Assembly: GCA_023397655.1 (NCBI GenBank)
Contig: JAEWTW010000054.1
Location: 1-29,187, forward strand
Reading direction: 5' to 3'
Source: Bacillota bacterium
Lineage (GTDB): Bacteria; Bacillota; Clostridia; Christensenellales; SZUA-584
DNA length: 29,187 nt
Notes under the pieces: model-generated
Databases searched by the model: none
The model's input: the letters and a program-made list of their open reading frames with translations, nothing else
Told to the model about the DNA's origin: nothing
Shown here: piece after piece, positions 14,047-22,228 of the stretch
Layout of the letters: each line of letters opens with the position of its first letter
How positions within the stretch are numbered: position 1 is the first letter of the stretch
Translations under genes and position numbers: made by a program

Positions 14047-15545
14047 GAAGTTTCCTCTGGCGCAGGCGTGGGTGGGGGCGAGGACGTGGCTGTCGGTGTG
14101 GGTACAACCGTCGGTGTGGGCGCTGCTGTTGGCGTGGCCTGCGGCGTGGCGGACGGCGCGGGTGTGGACGTCGGCGGCACATAAGTCGTCAGCGTCTGGA
14201 CCATGGCTTCCAGCTTGGTCGCCATATCGTTCATGTCCAGGGCGGCTGTTTCGTCGCTTATGACATAGATGTTGTTGGCATCAAGCAGGTCCTCTGCCTG
14301 TGTAAGCAACGCTTCGGTCTGCGCAATCAACTCGGGCGACAGCGTGGTGCGCCGCTGATTGAGATAATCCTGCAGCTTTATGATGGCTTTATTGAGGTTG
14401 ATCTTGGCGTTGTCGAACGTGACGTAGCCGATGCTGTACGTCCAGTCGATGGTTTTGGACACGTCCTGACCGAATATCTGCCGGATGATGTCCACGGTGA
14501 TATTGTGATCCAGCACGTAGTAGGTGGCGTTATATGCCTGCATATATTCACCCTTAAGTGCGTGGCGGCTGAGTTCCGATTCCGGATCGAGATCCAGCGC
14601 GAAGAACGCCAGCGCGGCAATCTGCTCCAGCGTCAGGTTGGTATCGATCTTTTCTTTCATGGTATTGTATATCTGCGGCATCTCGGTTAAGAGGTTGGCT
14701 TTCTTAACCTGTTTGAACACCTCCATCAGCAGGCGCTGCTGCCTGTCGATACGGTCGATATCGGTACCGGAGGTGATGCCCTTGCGGGCGCGGCAGTAGT
14801 CCAGCACCGCCTGTCCGTCCAGCAGCTGATAGCCTTTGCTGAGGTGGCGGCCGTTCATGTTGATTTCGTAGTCCACGTCGTACCACACGCCGCCAAGTAT
14901 GTCCACGATGTCCTTGACGGCCTGCATCTCCACGGCCACGTAGTAGTTTACCGGTATGCCACCGATCGTGTCGCTGACCGTCTGCATCAGGCATTCATAG
15001 CCCTGCCCGTCTGCGCCGCCCGCCGACATATACGCGCCGTTGATTTTGTAACGCTTGTCTGTGTACGCAATGTCGGCATAGCTGTCCCGCGGAACGGAGA
15101 GTATGTCCACTTTGCCCGTTGCGAAGTTGACGGAGAACATCATGATGGTGTCGGTCCGAAAGTCGTTGCGGCCTTCGCGCTCCGGCGCATAGTCGATGCC
15201 TGTCAGCAGTATGTTGACGCGGTCCTTCATGAAGTTGGGGTCGGCCAGCAGCGACAATTGCTCCTCGGGGGAGAGTGTCTGTGTGGGCTCCGGCGTCAGC
15301 TCTGCGTCCAAGGACGGCTGAGGCGCATCAGTAACCTTAGGTGTGGATAAGGGTATGTCGGGGAATGCGGCGCGCGCGTTGATGACGGTGACATAAATGA
15401 AGTTTCCCAGCAACACCAGCGCGACAACAAGCAGCGCGAGCAGCGCGTATATGGTAAGCTTGACCGGCGTCACGGGTTTATGAAACAGACGTTTTTCCGG
15501 CGGCTTTTTACCGGCTTTACCCGGCTGCTGTTTTTGATTTTGCAT
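14043..15545 (-). CDS. LytR-CpsA-Psr (LCP) family cell-wall polymer ligase
   Basis: This 500-residue protein belongs to the LCP family, which attaches teichoic acids or other polymers from lipid carriers to peptidoglycan. A basic cytosolic N-terminus leads to one membrane helix (about 30-54), then a Pro/Thr-rich spacer and the LCP core at roughly 111-285. Family residues include R130 and D132 in FRTDTIMM, PRD at 152-154, and R264 and R267 in DIDRIDRQQR. The C-terminal 45 residues form a Thr/Pro/Ala tail likely to sit in the wall. I start at ATG 15545 (AAGGGG 5 nt upstream); the open frame extends 40 codons further without a ribosome binding site, across the promoter. Confidence 0.93.
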   Translation of the reverse strand: MQNQKQQPGKAGKKPPEKRLFHKPVTPVKLTIYALLALLVVALVLLGNFIYVTVINARAAFPDIPLSTPKVTDAPQPSLDAELTPEPTQTLSPEEQLSLLADPNFMKDRVNILLTGIDYAPEREGRNDFRTDTIMMFSVNFATGKVDILSVPRDSYADIAYTDKRYKINGAYMSAGGADGQGYECLMQTVSDTIGGIPVNYYVAVEMQAVKDIVDILGGVWYDVDYEINMNGRHLSKGYQLLDGQAVLDYCRARKGITSGTDIDRIDRQQRLLMEVFKQVKKANLLTEMPQIYNTMKEKIDTNLTLEQIAALAFFALDLDPESELSRHALKGEYMQAYNATYYVLDHNITVDIIRQIFGQDVSKTIDWTYSIGYVTFDNAKINLNKAIIKLQDYLNQRRTTLSPELIAQTEALLTQAEDLLDANNIYVISDETAALDMNDMATKLEAMVQTLTTYVPPTSTPAPSATPQATPTAAPTPTVVPTPTATSSPPPTPAPEETS

Positions 15546-15600
15546 GGGAACCCCTTGCGCCCTGTTCAGGCGGATTAGTAGCGGATATTTTTTACATCTG

Positions 15601-15609
15601 ATTATAGCA
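15601..15609 (-). promoter_or_regulatory. Extended -10 promoter of the LCP operon
   Basis: On the minus strand TGCTATAAT (15609-15601) is a full extended -10 element. The -35 position (CGCCAA or similar) is poor, as is common with extended -10 promoters. It lies 55 nt before the start at 15545. Confidence 0.65.
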
Positions 15610-15660
15610 TGTAAATGAATTATTTGGCGTAAAATAATGATGAATATTTTAGGGGTAGAA

Positions 15661-15700
15661 AACAAAAAGAAGGCCGCTGCAAAGTATATGCAGCGGCCTT
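15661..15700 (-). terminator. Terminator of the NlpC/P60 gene
   Basis: A 12-bp perfect stem (arms 15700-15689 and 15681-15670, core GGCCGCTGCA) with a 7-nt loop, followed on the minus strand by a T-rich run (15669-15661). Confidence 0.9.
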
Positions 15701-15722
15701 GCTGTTGGTATTGTTTGCGGCG

Positions 15723-16649
15723 TCAGCCGACGCGTCGGGCGAGTGCAAAGTGGCCTGCCCAGTAGCTGTTGGACAGATCGCTGACCATCACCTTGCCCTG
15801 TCCGGAGGATGCGTGGACGAACTGTCCGCCTCCCGTGTAGATGCCCATGTGGTTGATGCTGGTCCAGTTCTCCGAATAGAAGAACACAAGGTCACCCTTC
15901 TGCAGGCTGCCGGTATCGGTGATCTTGGTCCAGGAGCTCTGCTCACTGTAAGCCGCTGCCGACAGTCGGGACACTGTGAAGCCCGCCTGCGTCATCGCGT
16001 AGTAAGCGAGGCCGGAGCAGTCAAACGACGACGGACCGTTGCCGCCCAGCACGTAAGAGTCGCCCAGCTGTGCCAGTGCGATGTCTGCAATGGCCGCGTT
16101 GGAGGTGCTGGTTGAACCGGTTGAACCGGCGCTGGGGGTTCCGCTGGCAAAAGCTTTGAACCGCGTTTTGGGGCCAGCGATGCCATCCGCTCCGAGGCCG
16201 GTGGCTTTCTGGAACGCGATTACCGCGGACTTGGTGATGGGGCCGTAGTAACCGGTGCCCGTGCCGGAAAAGTATCCGAGTGCTTTGAGGCGCAGCTGCA
16301 ATGTCTGAACCGCTTCGCCGCTGTTGCCTACTTTTAATATCAGGCTCTTGGCGCTGGATGAATAGAGCTTAGACTGGGTGGCGTTGCCGGCCATACCGTC
16401 CGTCGTAAGTCCGTTGACACTCTGAAAGCGAATTACAGCTGTTTTGGTGGCAGAACCATAGTAACCTGTGGCCGACGTAAAATCGGTATATCCCAGCTGA
16501 ATCAGCTTGTTCTGCAGCTTTGTAACCTCGCTGCCGCTGCTTCCTGTTTTAAGTGTGGGGCTGGCCGCCAGCGCGCCGGGCGCTGTTGCAAACAGCACAG
16601 CGGTGATGCAGATGACTGTGACGATAAGCCGCAAATGTTTTTTGTTCAA
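15723..16649 (-). CDS. Secreted NlpC/P60 endopeptidase with two peptidoglycan-binding domains
   Basis: This 308-residue exported enzyme should cut peptide stems of peptidoglycan. A signal peptide (basic NKKH, hydrophobic core, cleavage near ALA-AS at about residue 28) is followed by two PG_binding_1 repeats (about 30-95 and 100-165, each with the GYYG...K.AV..FQ pattern and a DG(I/M)AG turn), a Ser/Thr/Gly linker, and a C-terminal NlpC/P60 domain with catalytic Cys in FDCSGLAYY and His in NHMGIYTG, then FVHAS. Translation most likely begins at TTG 16649: AAGGAG lies just upstream, while the longer open frame has no ribosome binding site and crosses the promoter. It is transcribed alone, between its own promoter and terminator. 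Confidence 0.93.
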   Translation of the reverse strand: MNKKHLRLIVTVICITAVLFATAPGALAASPTLKTGSSGSEVTKLQNKLIQLGYTDFTSATGYYGSATKTAVIRFQSVNGLTTDGMAGNATQSKLYSSSAKSLILKVGNSGEAVQTLQLRLKALGYFSGTGTGYYGPITKSAVIAFQKATGLGADGIAGPKTRFKAFASGTPSAGSTGSTSTSNAAIADIALAQLGDSYVLGGNGPSSFDCSGLAYYAMTQAGFTVSRLSAAAYSEQSSWTKITDTGSLQKGDLVFFYSENWTSINHMGIYTGGGQFVHASSGQGKVMVSDLSNSYWAGHFALARRVG

Positions 16650-16700
16650 ATGTGTTTCTCCTTTCGCAGTCATTTTGTTTTGAACTTGTGAATTGACACC

Positions 16701-16750
16701 ATTATAACCAAAAGTGATGCATAGGCACAAAACGCGTTATTCGTGCCTAT
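16701..16750 (-). promoter_or_regulatory. NlpC/P60 gene promoter with an overlapping inverted repeat
   Basis: On the minus strand TTGTGC (16730-16725), an 18-bp spacer and TATAAT (16706-16701). An inverted repeat with 8-bp arms ATAGGCAC (16721-16728) and GTGCCTAT (16743-16750) overlaps the -35 box, with AACGCGTT near its centre (16731-16738). Confidence 0.55.
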
Positions 16751-16922
16751 TTCAGTTTAAACATCCATGATCGTACATATAACAGATATGTTGCGTTATT
16801 GTTACAATTTAAAGAAGCATGCGCCGTTAAGCTTATTATTCAATAAAAAAATATGGGAAGGATGAGAATATATAAAAATGTATGGAATAATATCTGGCCA
16901 TTCAGTTTCTGTGATGGATCAG

Positions 16923-16956
16923 AAAAAACAAAAGAGACCGTATTTGGCCTCTTTTG
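16923..16956 (-). terminator. Terminator of the fur-like/dfx/rbr operon
   Basis: On the minus strand an 11-bp stem (CAAAAGAGGCC, 16956-16946, with 16939-16929; one G-T pair) and a 6-nt loop precede TTTTTT (16928-16923). Confidence 0.85.
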
Positions 16957-16981
16957 CGAATGTACATATGTTGGTTTCGAA

Positions 16982-17518
16982 TTAATAAGCCTGTGAGTAA
17001 AGCTCAAAGTAAGCCTTGGCATGAGCGCAAACGGGGCATTTTTCCGGCGCTTCCTTGCCGACGAAGCGGTGTCCGCAGTTGGAACACTTCCACTCGACGG
17101 GAACGTCCCTTTTGAAGACGACACCGTTTTTGATGTTTTCGGCGAGGGCTTTATAGCGCGCTTCGTGATTCTTCTCAATGCCGGCAACGCCTTCCATCAT
17201 CATGGCGATTTCGGGAAAGCCTTCCTCGCGGGCTTCCTTGGCCATACGGGGATACATGTCCGTCCACTCGTAGTTCTCACCGCCGGCAGCGTTCATAAGA
17301 TTCTCCATAGTGTCGCCCAGCGGAGAAAACAGCTTATACCACAGCTCGGCGTGCTCCTTCTCGTTGGCAGCCGTCTCAGCGAATATGTTGGAAATATGAA
17401 CATAACCCTCGGATTTCGCTTTGGATGCAAAGAACGTGTATTTGTTGCGCGCCATCGATTCGCCGGCAAACGCGTCCATCAGGTTCTTTTCCGTCTTGGT
17501 TCCTTTAATGTCTTTCAT
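16982..17518 (-). CDS. rbr: Rubrerythrin
   Basis: Rubrerythrin reduces hydrogen peroxide in the cytoplasm of anaerobes. The 178-residue protein has the ferritin-like diiron domain (ligand-bearing segments with E20, the ANEKEH segment at 52-56, and IEKNHEARY at about 114-122) and a C-terminal rubredoxin-like domain with CSNC at 145-148 and CPVC at 161-164, so electrons can pass from the Fe(Cys)4 site to the diiron centre. GGAGG before the ATG supports the start. It is the last gene after the Fur/PerR-like regulator and superoxide reductase, so superoxide reduction and peroxide removal are made together. Confidence 0.97.
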   Translation of the reverse strand: MKDIKGTKTEKNLMDAFAGESMARNKYTFFASKAKSEGYVHISNIFAETAANEKEHAELWYKLFSPLGDTMENLMNAAGGENYEWTDMYPRMAKEAREEGFPEIAMMMEGVAGIEKNHEARYKALAENIKNGVVFKRDVPVEWKCSNCGHRFVGKEAPEKCPVCAHAKAYFELYSQAY

Positions 17519-17551
17519 GATACATCCTCCATAAATATATTAAGATTGGTT

Positions 17552-17932
17552 TTACGCTTTCCACAGCCCGTGAACGTTGCAGTATTCGTAAACGGTCTCA
17601 ATATCTTCTGCCTTGACGTTGAACGAGGCTTCCGGAGGTCCGTCCACCTTGAGACGCACGCGCTCGTAGTCGCCGTTTTTGAGGACGATTTCGATGAACG
17701 CAATGTGATGCTCCTCTGTCATCGGGTGCGGTACGCTGCCCACCTTGATGGTGGTGGCATCACCGTCCGGTACGATGACAGGAACGTGTTTTTCCTTGCT
17801 GGCATCCACGGCGCCCGCTTCGAGCAAGTTCATCTTCTGCCCGCAGCAGACGAGTGAAGGGTTGCCCGGATAAAGGACGCTGACAACATGCCCGCAGATT
17901 TCGCAGTAATAATAGCTTCCGTAGTTGGTCAT
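17552..17932 (-). CDS. dfx: Desulfoferrodoxin (superoxide reductase, two-centre type)
   Basis: This 126-residue enzyme reduces superoxide to peroxide without making oxygen, the usual anaerobe strategy. The N-terminal desulforedoxin-like site is Cys10, Cys13, Cys29 and Cys30. The catalytic Fe(His)4Cys centre is represented by His49 (EKHVPV, with the conserved Lys48), His69, His75, Cys118 and His121 (YCNVHG). Both metal centres therefore look intact. GGGAGG lies about 11 nt before the ATG. The gene sits 30 bp after the Fur/PerR-like gene and 33 bp before rubrerythrin, forming a compact oxidative-stress operon. Confidence 0.97.
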   Translation of the reverse strand: MTNYGSYYYCEICGHVVSVLYPGNPSLVCCGQKMNLLEAGAVDASKEKHVPVIVPDGDATTIKVGSVPHPMTEEHHIAFIEIVLKNGDYERVRLKVDGPPEASFNVKAEDIETVYEYCNVHGLWKA

Positions 17933-17962
17933 AGTATATATCCTCCCATCATAATATTGTTG

Positions 17963-18364
17963 CTAATTTATGTCTTTACAATTCTGACAAACTCCAAAAT
18001 ACGTGATATGGCAGCCTTCAAGCTGGTGAGGGTTGTCGCTGAGGTTTTCCAGCGCCTTTTGCTCGGCGTCGTTGGTGCAGATGTCGTAGACACATCCGCA
18101 CTGTCTGCAGTAGAAGTGAGAGTGCATGCTGACATCAGCATCATAGCGCTCAAAGGCGCCGCCGCAGGACACGCGCTGAACCACCCCCTGCGATTCCAGT
18201 ATGCTCAAATTTCTGTAAACGGTGCTGAGGCTCAAATTCGGGAACACAGGTCGCATTCTCTCATACAGCCAGAATGCGTTGGGATGAGATGTGGTCGACT
18301 GCAAAAGCTCGAGCATATGTTTTCTCTGTTTTGTGTTTCTGACTGACTTTTCTGTACTAAGCAC
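17963..18364 (-). CDS. Fur family regulator, probably PerR-like
   Basis: This Fur-family repressor has the winged-helix segment LSLSTVYRNLSILESQG, the metal-binding HSHFYCRQCG block and two CxxC pairs (Cys86/89 and Cys126/129, counted from GTG 18364) that form the structural zinc site. Co-transcription with superoxide reductase and rubrerythrin suggests a peroxide sensor rather than an iron regulator; that is inference. I start at GTG 18364 (133 residues), with GGGG 8 nt upstream. The longer frame to ATG 18427 would translate through a near-perfect promoter and operator and has no ribosome binding site. Autoregulation is likely. Confidence 0.85.
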   Translation of the reverse strand: MLSTEKSVRNTKQRKHMLELLQSTTSHPNAFWLYERMRPVFPNLSLSTVYRNLSILESQGVVQRVSCGGAFERYDADVSMHSHFYCRQCGCVYDICTNDAEQKALENLSDNPHQLEGCHITYFGVCQNCKDIN

Positions 18365-18377
18365 GGCATTTACCCCA

Positions 18378-18427
18378 TTATTAATAATAGTTATTAATAA
18401 GTTATCACTAATTTTCATATTTGTCAA
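18378..18427 (-). promoter_or_regulatory. Promoter and AT-rich operator of the fur-like/dfx/rbr operon
   Basis: On the minus strand TTGACA (18427-18422), a 17-bp spacer and TAACTT (18404-18399), the latter preceded by TGA. Overlapping and following the -10 are two copies of the 10-bp palindrome TTATTAATAA (18391-18400 and 18378-18387) separated by 3 bp. This resembles Fur/PerR boxes but does not match the 7-1-7 consensus exactly. Confidence 0.7.
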
Positions 18428-18536
18428 TATTGTTTTCAGGTTTATTTTGCATAAATTTATAAAGATAGACCTGTTTATATTGAATCAATAGTGGTATCGT
18501 TAAAGTATCCATAAATACCTTGCAAAGGAGCATTAA

Positions 18537-20519
18537 ATGAGGGTTTCTGGTAGAAAAATAGCGGCTATTGCGGTCGCGCTGCTGCTGGTTGTCAGCTTTT
18601 CAGGGTGCTCCGAAATAGTGAGGGGCGACGGGTTTTTCTCCGACGGGGACATGCGCTGGGGCGACCCTCAAAGCAGCACACTTTCGACTGTACCTACAGC
18701 ACCCCCCAACACGGGATCGCCCAACTGGACAATTGCGATATACATGAACGGCTCGGATCTGGAAAGCGAGGGCGGTGAAGCGACGGCCAACCTGCAGAGC
18801 CTGCTCTCTGTGGATCTACCGGACAGCGTGAATGTGCTGGTGTATACCGGCGGTACGAAGCTGTGGAAGAATGATTTGATCAGCGCCGATGCCAACCAGA
18901 TATGGCTTGCTGAGGACGGCGGCCTCGTACTTCTCGAAACGCTGGCGGCAAAGAGCATTGGCGAGAGCGATACGCTGTCGGAGTTTTTGACCTATGCGCA
19001 GACGAATTATCCCGCAGACAAGAAGGCATTGGTGTTCTGGAACCATGGAGGCGGCAGCATTTGGGGTTTTGGTGCGGATGAATTATTTAATTATGACGCG
19101 CTGACGCTGGCCGAGCTGGAGACGGCCATGAGCGGCGCGTTTGACGGGCAGCCATATGACCTGGTGGGTTTTGACGCATGCCTGATGGCCAGCGCGGAAA
19201 CGGCGGATGTGATGGCGCCTTACGCGCGGTATATGGTGGCGTCTGAGGAAGTGGAGCCGGGCGGCGGCTGGGATTATGAGAGGCTGTTTGCTGAGATTGC
19301 ACAGAAACCCGAAATGGACGGCATGGCGCTGGGTAAAGCCGTCACGGACAGCTTTTACGGCAAGTATATGAACACGTCCATGGAAGGGCTGATCACCTGC
19401 TCGGTGCTGGACCTGTCCAAAATGCCCGCGCTGGAGGAAGCGCTTAGCGCTTACGCACAAGGGTTGTCTGGCGCGATCGTGCAGCCGGAAAAGCGGGACG
19501 CACTATCGGCAACGAGGCAAAGAGCGGAAAAATACGGCGAAGAACCCGGGCAGGTCTCGTTCGATCTCATTGATCTGTACGATTTTGTGGACCAGCAGCA
19601 GGCTGCCGGGCAGGCATATTCGGCAGAACTGATGACGGCTATTGAGGACGTGGTGGCGTATGAGGTGAGCGGATCACAGCGCATCTATTCATACGGGCTA
19701 TCCATCTACTTTCCGTATTTCGGAAGAGAGTATTTTGGCGACAGCCTTGCCATATATGGGCAGATTGACTTCTGTCCTGAATACAAGGCGTTCATTGGCG
19801 ACTTTGCGTCCATCATCACGGACGAAACCATACTCAGCGAAGTGCCCGATTACGGCAGCACGCTCCAGTATGTAGAGCAGCAGGATTACAGCGAGGTGGG
19901 GTCGTATTACGTGCAGCTGACGGACGAGCAGATGGAGTATATGTGTTATGTCTACTGCACGCTGGGCTGGTATATGGGCGACGGCACGCTGATCGATATG
20001 GGGTTTGACAGCGATATCGATATTAACTATGACGACAACACGATTCACGATAATTTCCAGGGTAAATGGACGGGGCTTAACGGACAGCCGGTGGCCGTGT
20101 ATGTGATGGACGAGACGGATGATTTCGTCGTCTACGATATTCCCGTGCTGTATAACGGCGAGCATGCTGTTGTGAAGAGCGTCTGGATCTGGGATGCGTC
20201 GCATGAGGACAGCGGCTATTATATGTATACGGGTATATTCTACAGCAGCGACGATTATGCCGCTCCCAGTTCAAAGCTGGCGATCGATCTTGAGCCGGGG
20301 GACGTGGTAACGCCCGTCTACTGGCCGCTGTATACCGAGGGCAGCTATGATGATTATTACGTTGGAAACGACATCGTTATTGGCGGTGACGGCCTTTATC
20401 TGGAATTCATTGATCTGCCGACGGGTGAGGATTATGAGTACGGTTTCATGTTCATCGACATATACGGAAACTATCATTACTCGGAGACGCTGGATTTCAC
20501 GTGGGATTACGTTGACTGA
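18537..20519 (+). CDS. Clostripain-related (family C11) cysteine peptidase lipoprotein
   Basis: This 660-residue protein is a predicted surface lipoprotein: a basic start, hydrophobic stretch and lipobox FSGC with Cys24 as lipid anchor. A disordered Ser/Thr/Pro spacer leads to a clostripain-like C11 peptidase domain (about 63-430) with catalytic His170 in FWNHGGG and Cys215 in GFDACLMASAE. Known C11 enzymes cleave after Arg or Lys. The remaining 230 residues are rich in Tyr, Asp and Gly and look like beta-rich accessory domains. AAAGGAG 7 nt upstream sets the start. It is a single-gene unit ended by a 16-bp terminator stem. Substrate is unknown. Confidence 0.9.
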   Translation: MRVSGRKIAAIAVALLLVVSFSGCSEIVRGDGFFSDGDMRWGDPQSSTLSTVPTAPPNTGSPNWTIAIYMNGSDLESEGGEATANLQSLLSVDLPDSVNVLVYTGGTKLWKNDLISADANQIWLAEDGGLVLLETLAAKSIGESDTLSEFLTYAQTNYPADKKALVFWNHGGGSIWGFGADELFNYDALTLAELETAMSGAFDGQPYDLVGFDACLMASAETADVMAPYARYMVASEEVEPGGGWDYERLFAEIAQKPEMDGMALGKAVTDSFYGKYMNTSMEGLITCSVLDLSKMPALEEALSAYAQGLSGAIVQPEKRDALSATRQRAEKYGEEPGQVSFDLIDLYDFVDQQQAAGQAYSAELMTAIEDVVAYEVSGSQRIYSYGLSIYFPYFGREYFGDSLAIYGQIDFCPEYKAFIGDFASIITDETILSEVPDYGSTLQYVEQQDYSEVGSYYVQLTDEQMEYMCYVYCTLGWYMGDGTLIDMGFDSDIDINYDDNTIHDNFQGKWTGLNGQPVAVYVMDETDDFVVYDIPVLYNGEHAVVKSVWIWDASHEDSGYYMYTGIFYSSDDYAAPSSKLAIDLEPGDVVTPVYWPLYTEGSYDDYYVGNDIVIGGDGLYLEFIDLPTGEDYEYGFMFIDIYGNYHYSETLDFTWDYVD

Positions 20520-20544
20520 GTGGATTATCAGGAAACAGCGGATA

Positions 20545-20581
20545 AAAAAGCTGCCGGTTATGGTTTAACCGGCAGCTTTTT
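20545..20581. terminator. Strong bidirectional terminator
   Basis: A 16-bp perfect stem (20545-20560 with 20566-20581, core GCTGCCGGTTA) and 5-nt loop, with T residues at its 3' end and A residues at its 5' end. It can stop the C11 peptidase gene on plus and the FloA operon on minus. Confidence 0.92.
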
Positions 20582-20618
20582 ATTAATTACTGAAAGGCGG
20601 AGGCTGTTGGCGCGCTGG

Positions 20619-21164
20619 TTACCTGACCCGCTGAGCGCCGTTTCGCCGCGGGAGTATTTCCGCATAGATCAGCGCTTTGACGATGTCGCGCTGGTCTTCG
20701 AAAAGAGGAATTCCCGTACCCATGGGGTTTTGTTCGCGGACGGACGCTGCCTGGGCAAGCGGCTCCTTTTCATCCTCATCCATAAAATATGAGCGAATCT
20801 GCGCGTTCGCATACGGGTTGACGGGTTCCATCGGCCGGACAACTGTATTCTCTGACGTGCCCGAATACGGCTGGGCGGCGTAAGGGATGAATTCAGTCGG
20901 TGCGACTGTCGGCTCATAGTGTGAAACAGGCGGTACATATGAACCAGACGCGGACGGACTGTAAGGCGTGGGCGTACGCACCGGCGGCCGATTTTGCTCG
21001 TTTTCCGGCATGCCTGCGGCCATCATGAACGCACGCTGAATGTCCGTCATCGTAGTACGGGCAGGCGGTGCTTCCTGTTCGCCGGAGGATTTGGGTTTTT
21101 TCTTCAGCGCCGCCGATATAACGGATACGATGACAACGACGATGATGATTAATACAAATTCCAT
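20619..21164 (-). CDS. Membrane-anchored protein of unknown function next to FloA
   Basis: I do not recognise a named family for this 181-residue protein. It begins with one hydrophobic helix (about residues 3-19), then a lysine cluster (KKKPK), then a long Pro/Ser/Tyr-rich, probably disordered cytosolic linker (about 50-130), and ends with an ordered segment containing DIVKALIYAEILPRR. Short C-terminal segments of this kind (hydrophobic helix with an SEIL or AEIL core followed by basic residues) are, to my memory, recurrent at the ends of otherwise unrelated Firmicutes proteins. The start lies 5 bp after the floA stop, so it is made with the flotillin and may act at the same membrane patches; that is inference from position. 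Confidence 0.75.
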   Translation of the reverse strand: MEFVLIIIVVVIVSVISAALKKKPKSSGEQEAPPARTTMTDIQRAFMMAAGMPENEQNRPPVRTPTPYSPSASGSYVPPVSHYEPTVAPTEFIPYAAQPYSGTSENTVVRPMEPVNPYANAQIRSYFMDEDEKEPLAQAASVREQNPMGTGIPLFEDQRDIVKALIYAEILPRRNGAQRVR

Positions 21165-21169
21165 AGCGG

Positions 21170-22165
21170 TTAGTCCTGATTATCCTTTTTCACTTTAGGG
21201 CCGGCGGCTTCAGATATTGAATCGCGCATATGCGTATCCGCAATTACGTTCTTCATATTGTAGTAGTCCATCACGCCGAGGTTGCCGTCGCGGAAGGCTT
21301 CTGCCATGGCCAGCGGTATCTCCGCTTCTGCCTCAACCACCTTGGCGCGCATTTCCTGAACGGCGGCGAGCATTTCCTGCTCCTTCGCGACAGCCATCGC
21401 GCGGCGCTCTTCGGCTTTGGCCTGTGCGATCTTCTTATCCGCCTGAGCCTGGTCGATCTGCAGCTGCGCGCCGATGTTGCGGCCCACGTCCACGTCCGCG
21501 ATATCGATGGAGAGTATTTCGAACGCCGTACCGGCGTCAAGGCCCTTCGCCAGCACCGTTTTGGAGATGAGGTCCGGGTTCTCCAGCACTTCCTTATGCG
21601 TCTGCGCCGAACCGACGGTGGTGACGATGCCTTCACCCACGCGCGCGATCACCGTTTCTTCGCCCGCGCCGCCGACCAGGCGGTCGATGTTGGTACGCAC
21701 CGTGACGCGCGCCTTGGCTTTGAGCTCAATGCCGTCTTTGGCGATAGCCGCGACGATGGGGGTCTCGATCACTTTAGGATTTACGCTCATTTTAACCGCC
21801 GTCAGCACATCACGTCCGGCAAGGTCGATCGCGGTGGCGCGTTTAAAATCCAGCGGTATGTCTGCCTTTTGGGCGGCGATCAGTGAGTCCACCACGCGGT
21901 CTACGTTGCCGCCGGCGAGATAATGCTGCTCCAGCATGTTGGTGTTCACGTCGATACCTGCCTTGACAGCTTTGATGAGAGGGTTGGCAATACGGGCCGG
22001 CGGAATTTTCCGCAGGCGCATGCCAACGAGCGATACGATCCTGAGTTTAACGCCCGAGGCGCGCGTCGCGATCCACAGGCGCACCGGTACAAAGCTAAAG
22101 AAAAACACGATGAAGATAAAAGCGGCGACGATAATAACGATCAGCAGCCAAAGGTCAATTCCCAT
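21170..22165 (-). CDS. floA: Flotillin-like protein FloA
   Basis: FloA (YqfA) is an SPFH-type scaffold of functional membrane microdomains. The 331-residue protein has an N-terminal membrane-inserted hydrophobic segment (about 5-30), an SPFH region, and a long Ala/Glu/Gln-rich coiled coil (about 230-290, with repeated AQAKAEERRAMA type heptads), then the family end segment GVMDYYNMKNVIADT. AAGGAG before the ATG supports the start. It follows the NfeD-like gene and a small zinc-ribbon gene, matching the NfeD-FloA pairing (yqeZ-yqfA) known in Bacillus. Length and order of segments are normal. Confidence 0.95.
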   Translation of the reverse strand: MGIDLWLLIVIIVAAFIFIVFFFSFVPVRLWIATRASGVKLRIVSLVGMRLRKIPPARIANPLIKAVKAGIDVNTNMLEQHYLAGGNVDRVVDSLIAAQKADIPLDFKRATAIDLAGRDVLTAVKMSVNPKVIETPIVAAIAKDGIELKAKARVTVRTNIDRLVGGAGEETVIARVGEGIVTTVGSAQTHKEVLENPDLISKTVLAKGLDAGTAFEILSIDIADVDVGRNIGAQLQIDQAQADKKIAQAKAEERRAMAVAKEQEMLAAVQEMRAKVVEAEAEIPLAMAEAFRDGNLGVMDYYNMKNVIADTHMRDSISEAAGPKVKKDNQD

Positions 22166-22228
22166 ATTTGATTTCTCCTTCGTTTATTATATTCCAGCAT
22201 GCGCATTAAACACATGCCTTAAACTCTA

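Noticed and set aside
14055..14185. Apparent short tandem repeats on the plus strand (GGCGTGG/GGTGTGG)
   Set aside because: These encode the Thr/Pro/Ala tail of the LCP protein on the minus strand; they reflect low-complexity coding sequence, not a DNA repeat or CRISPR array.
16775..16791. Small inverted repeat ACATAT/ATATGT upstream of the NlpC/P60 promoter
   Set aside because: Six-base arms of A/T-rich sequence with no promoter nearby; expected by chance.
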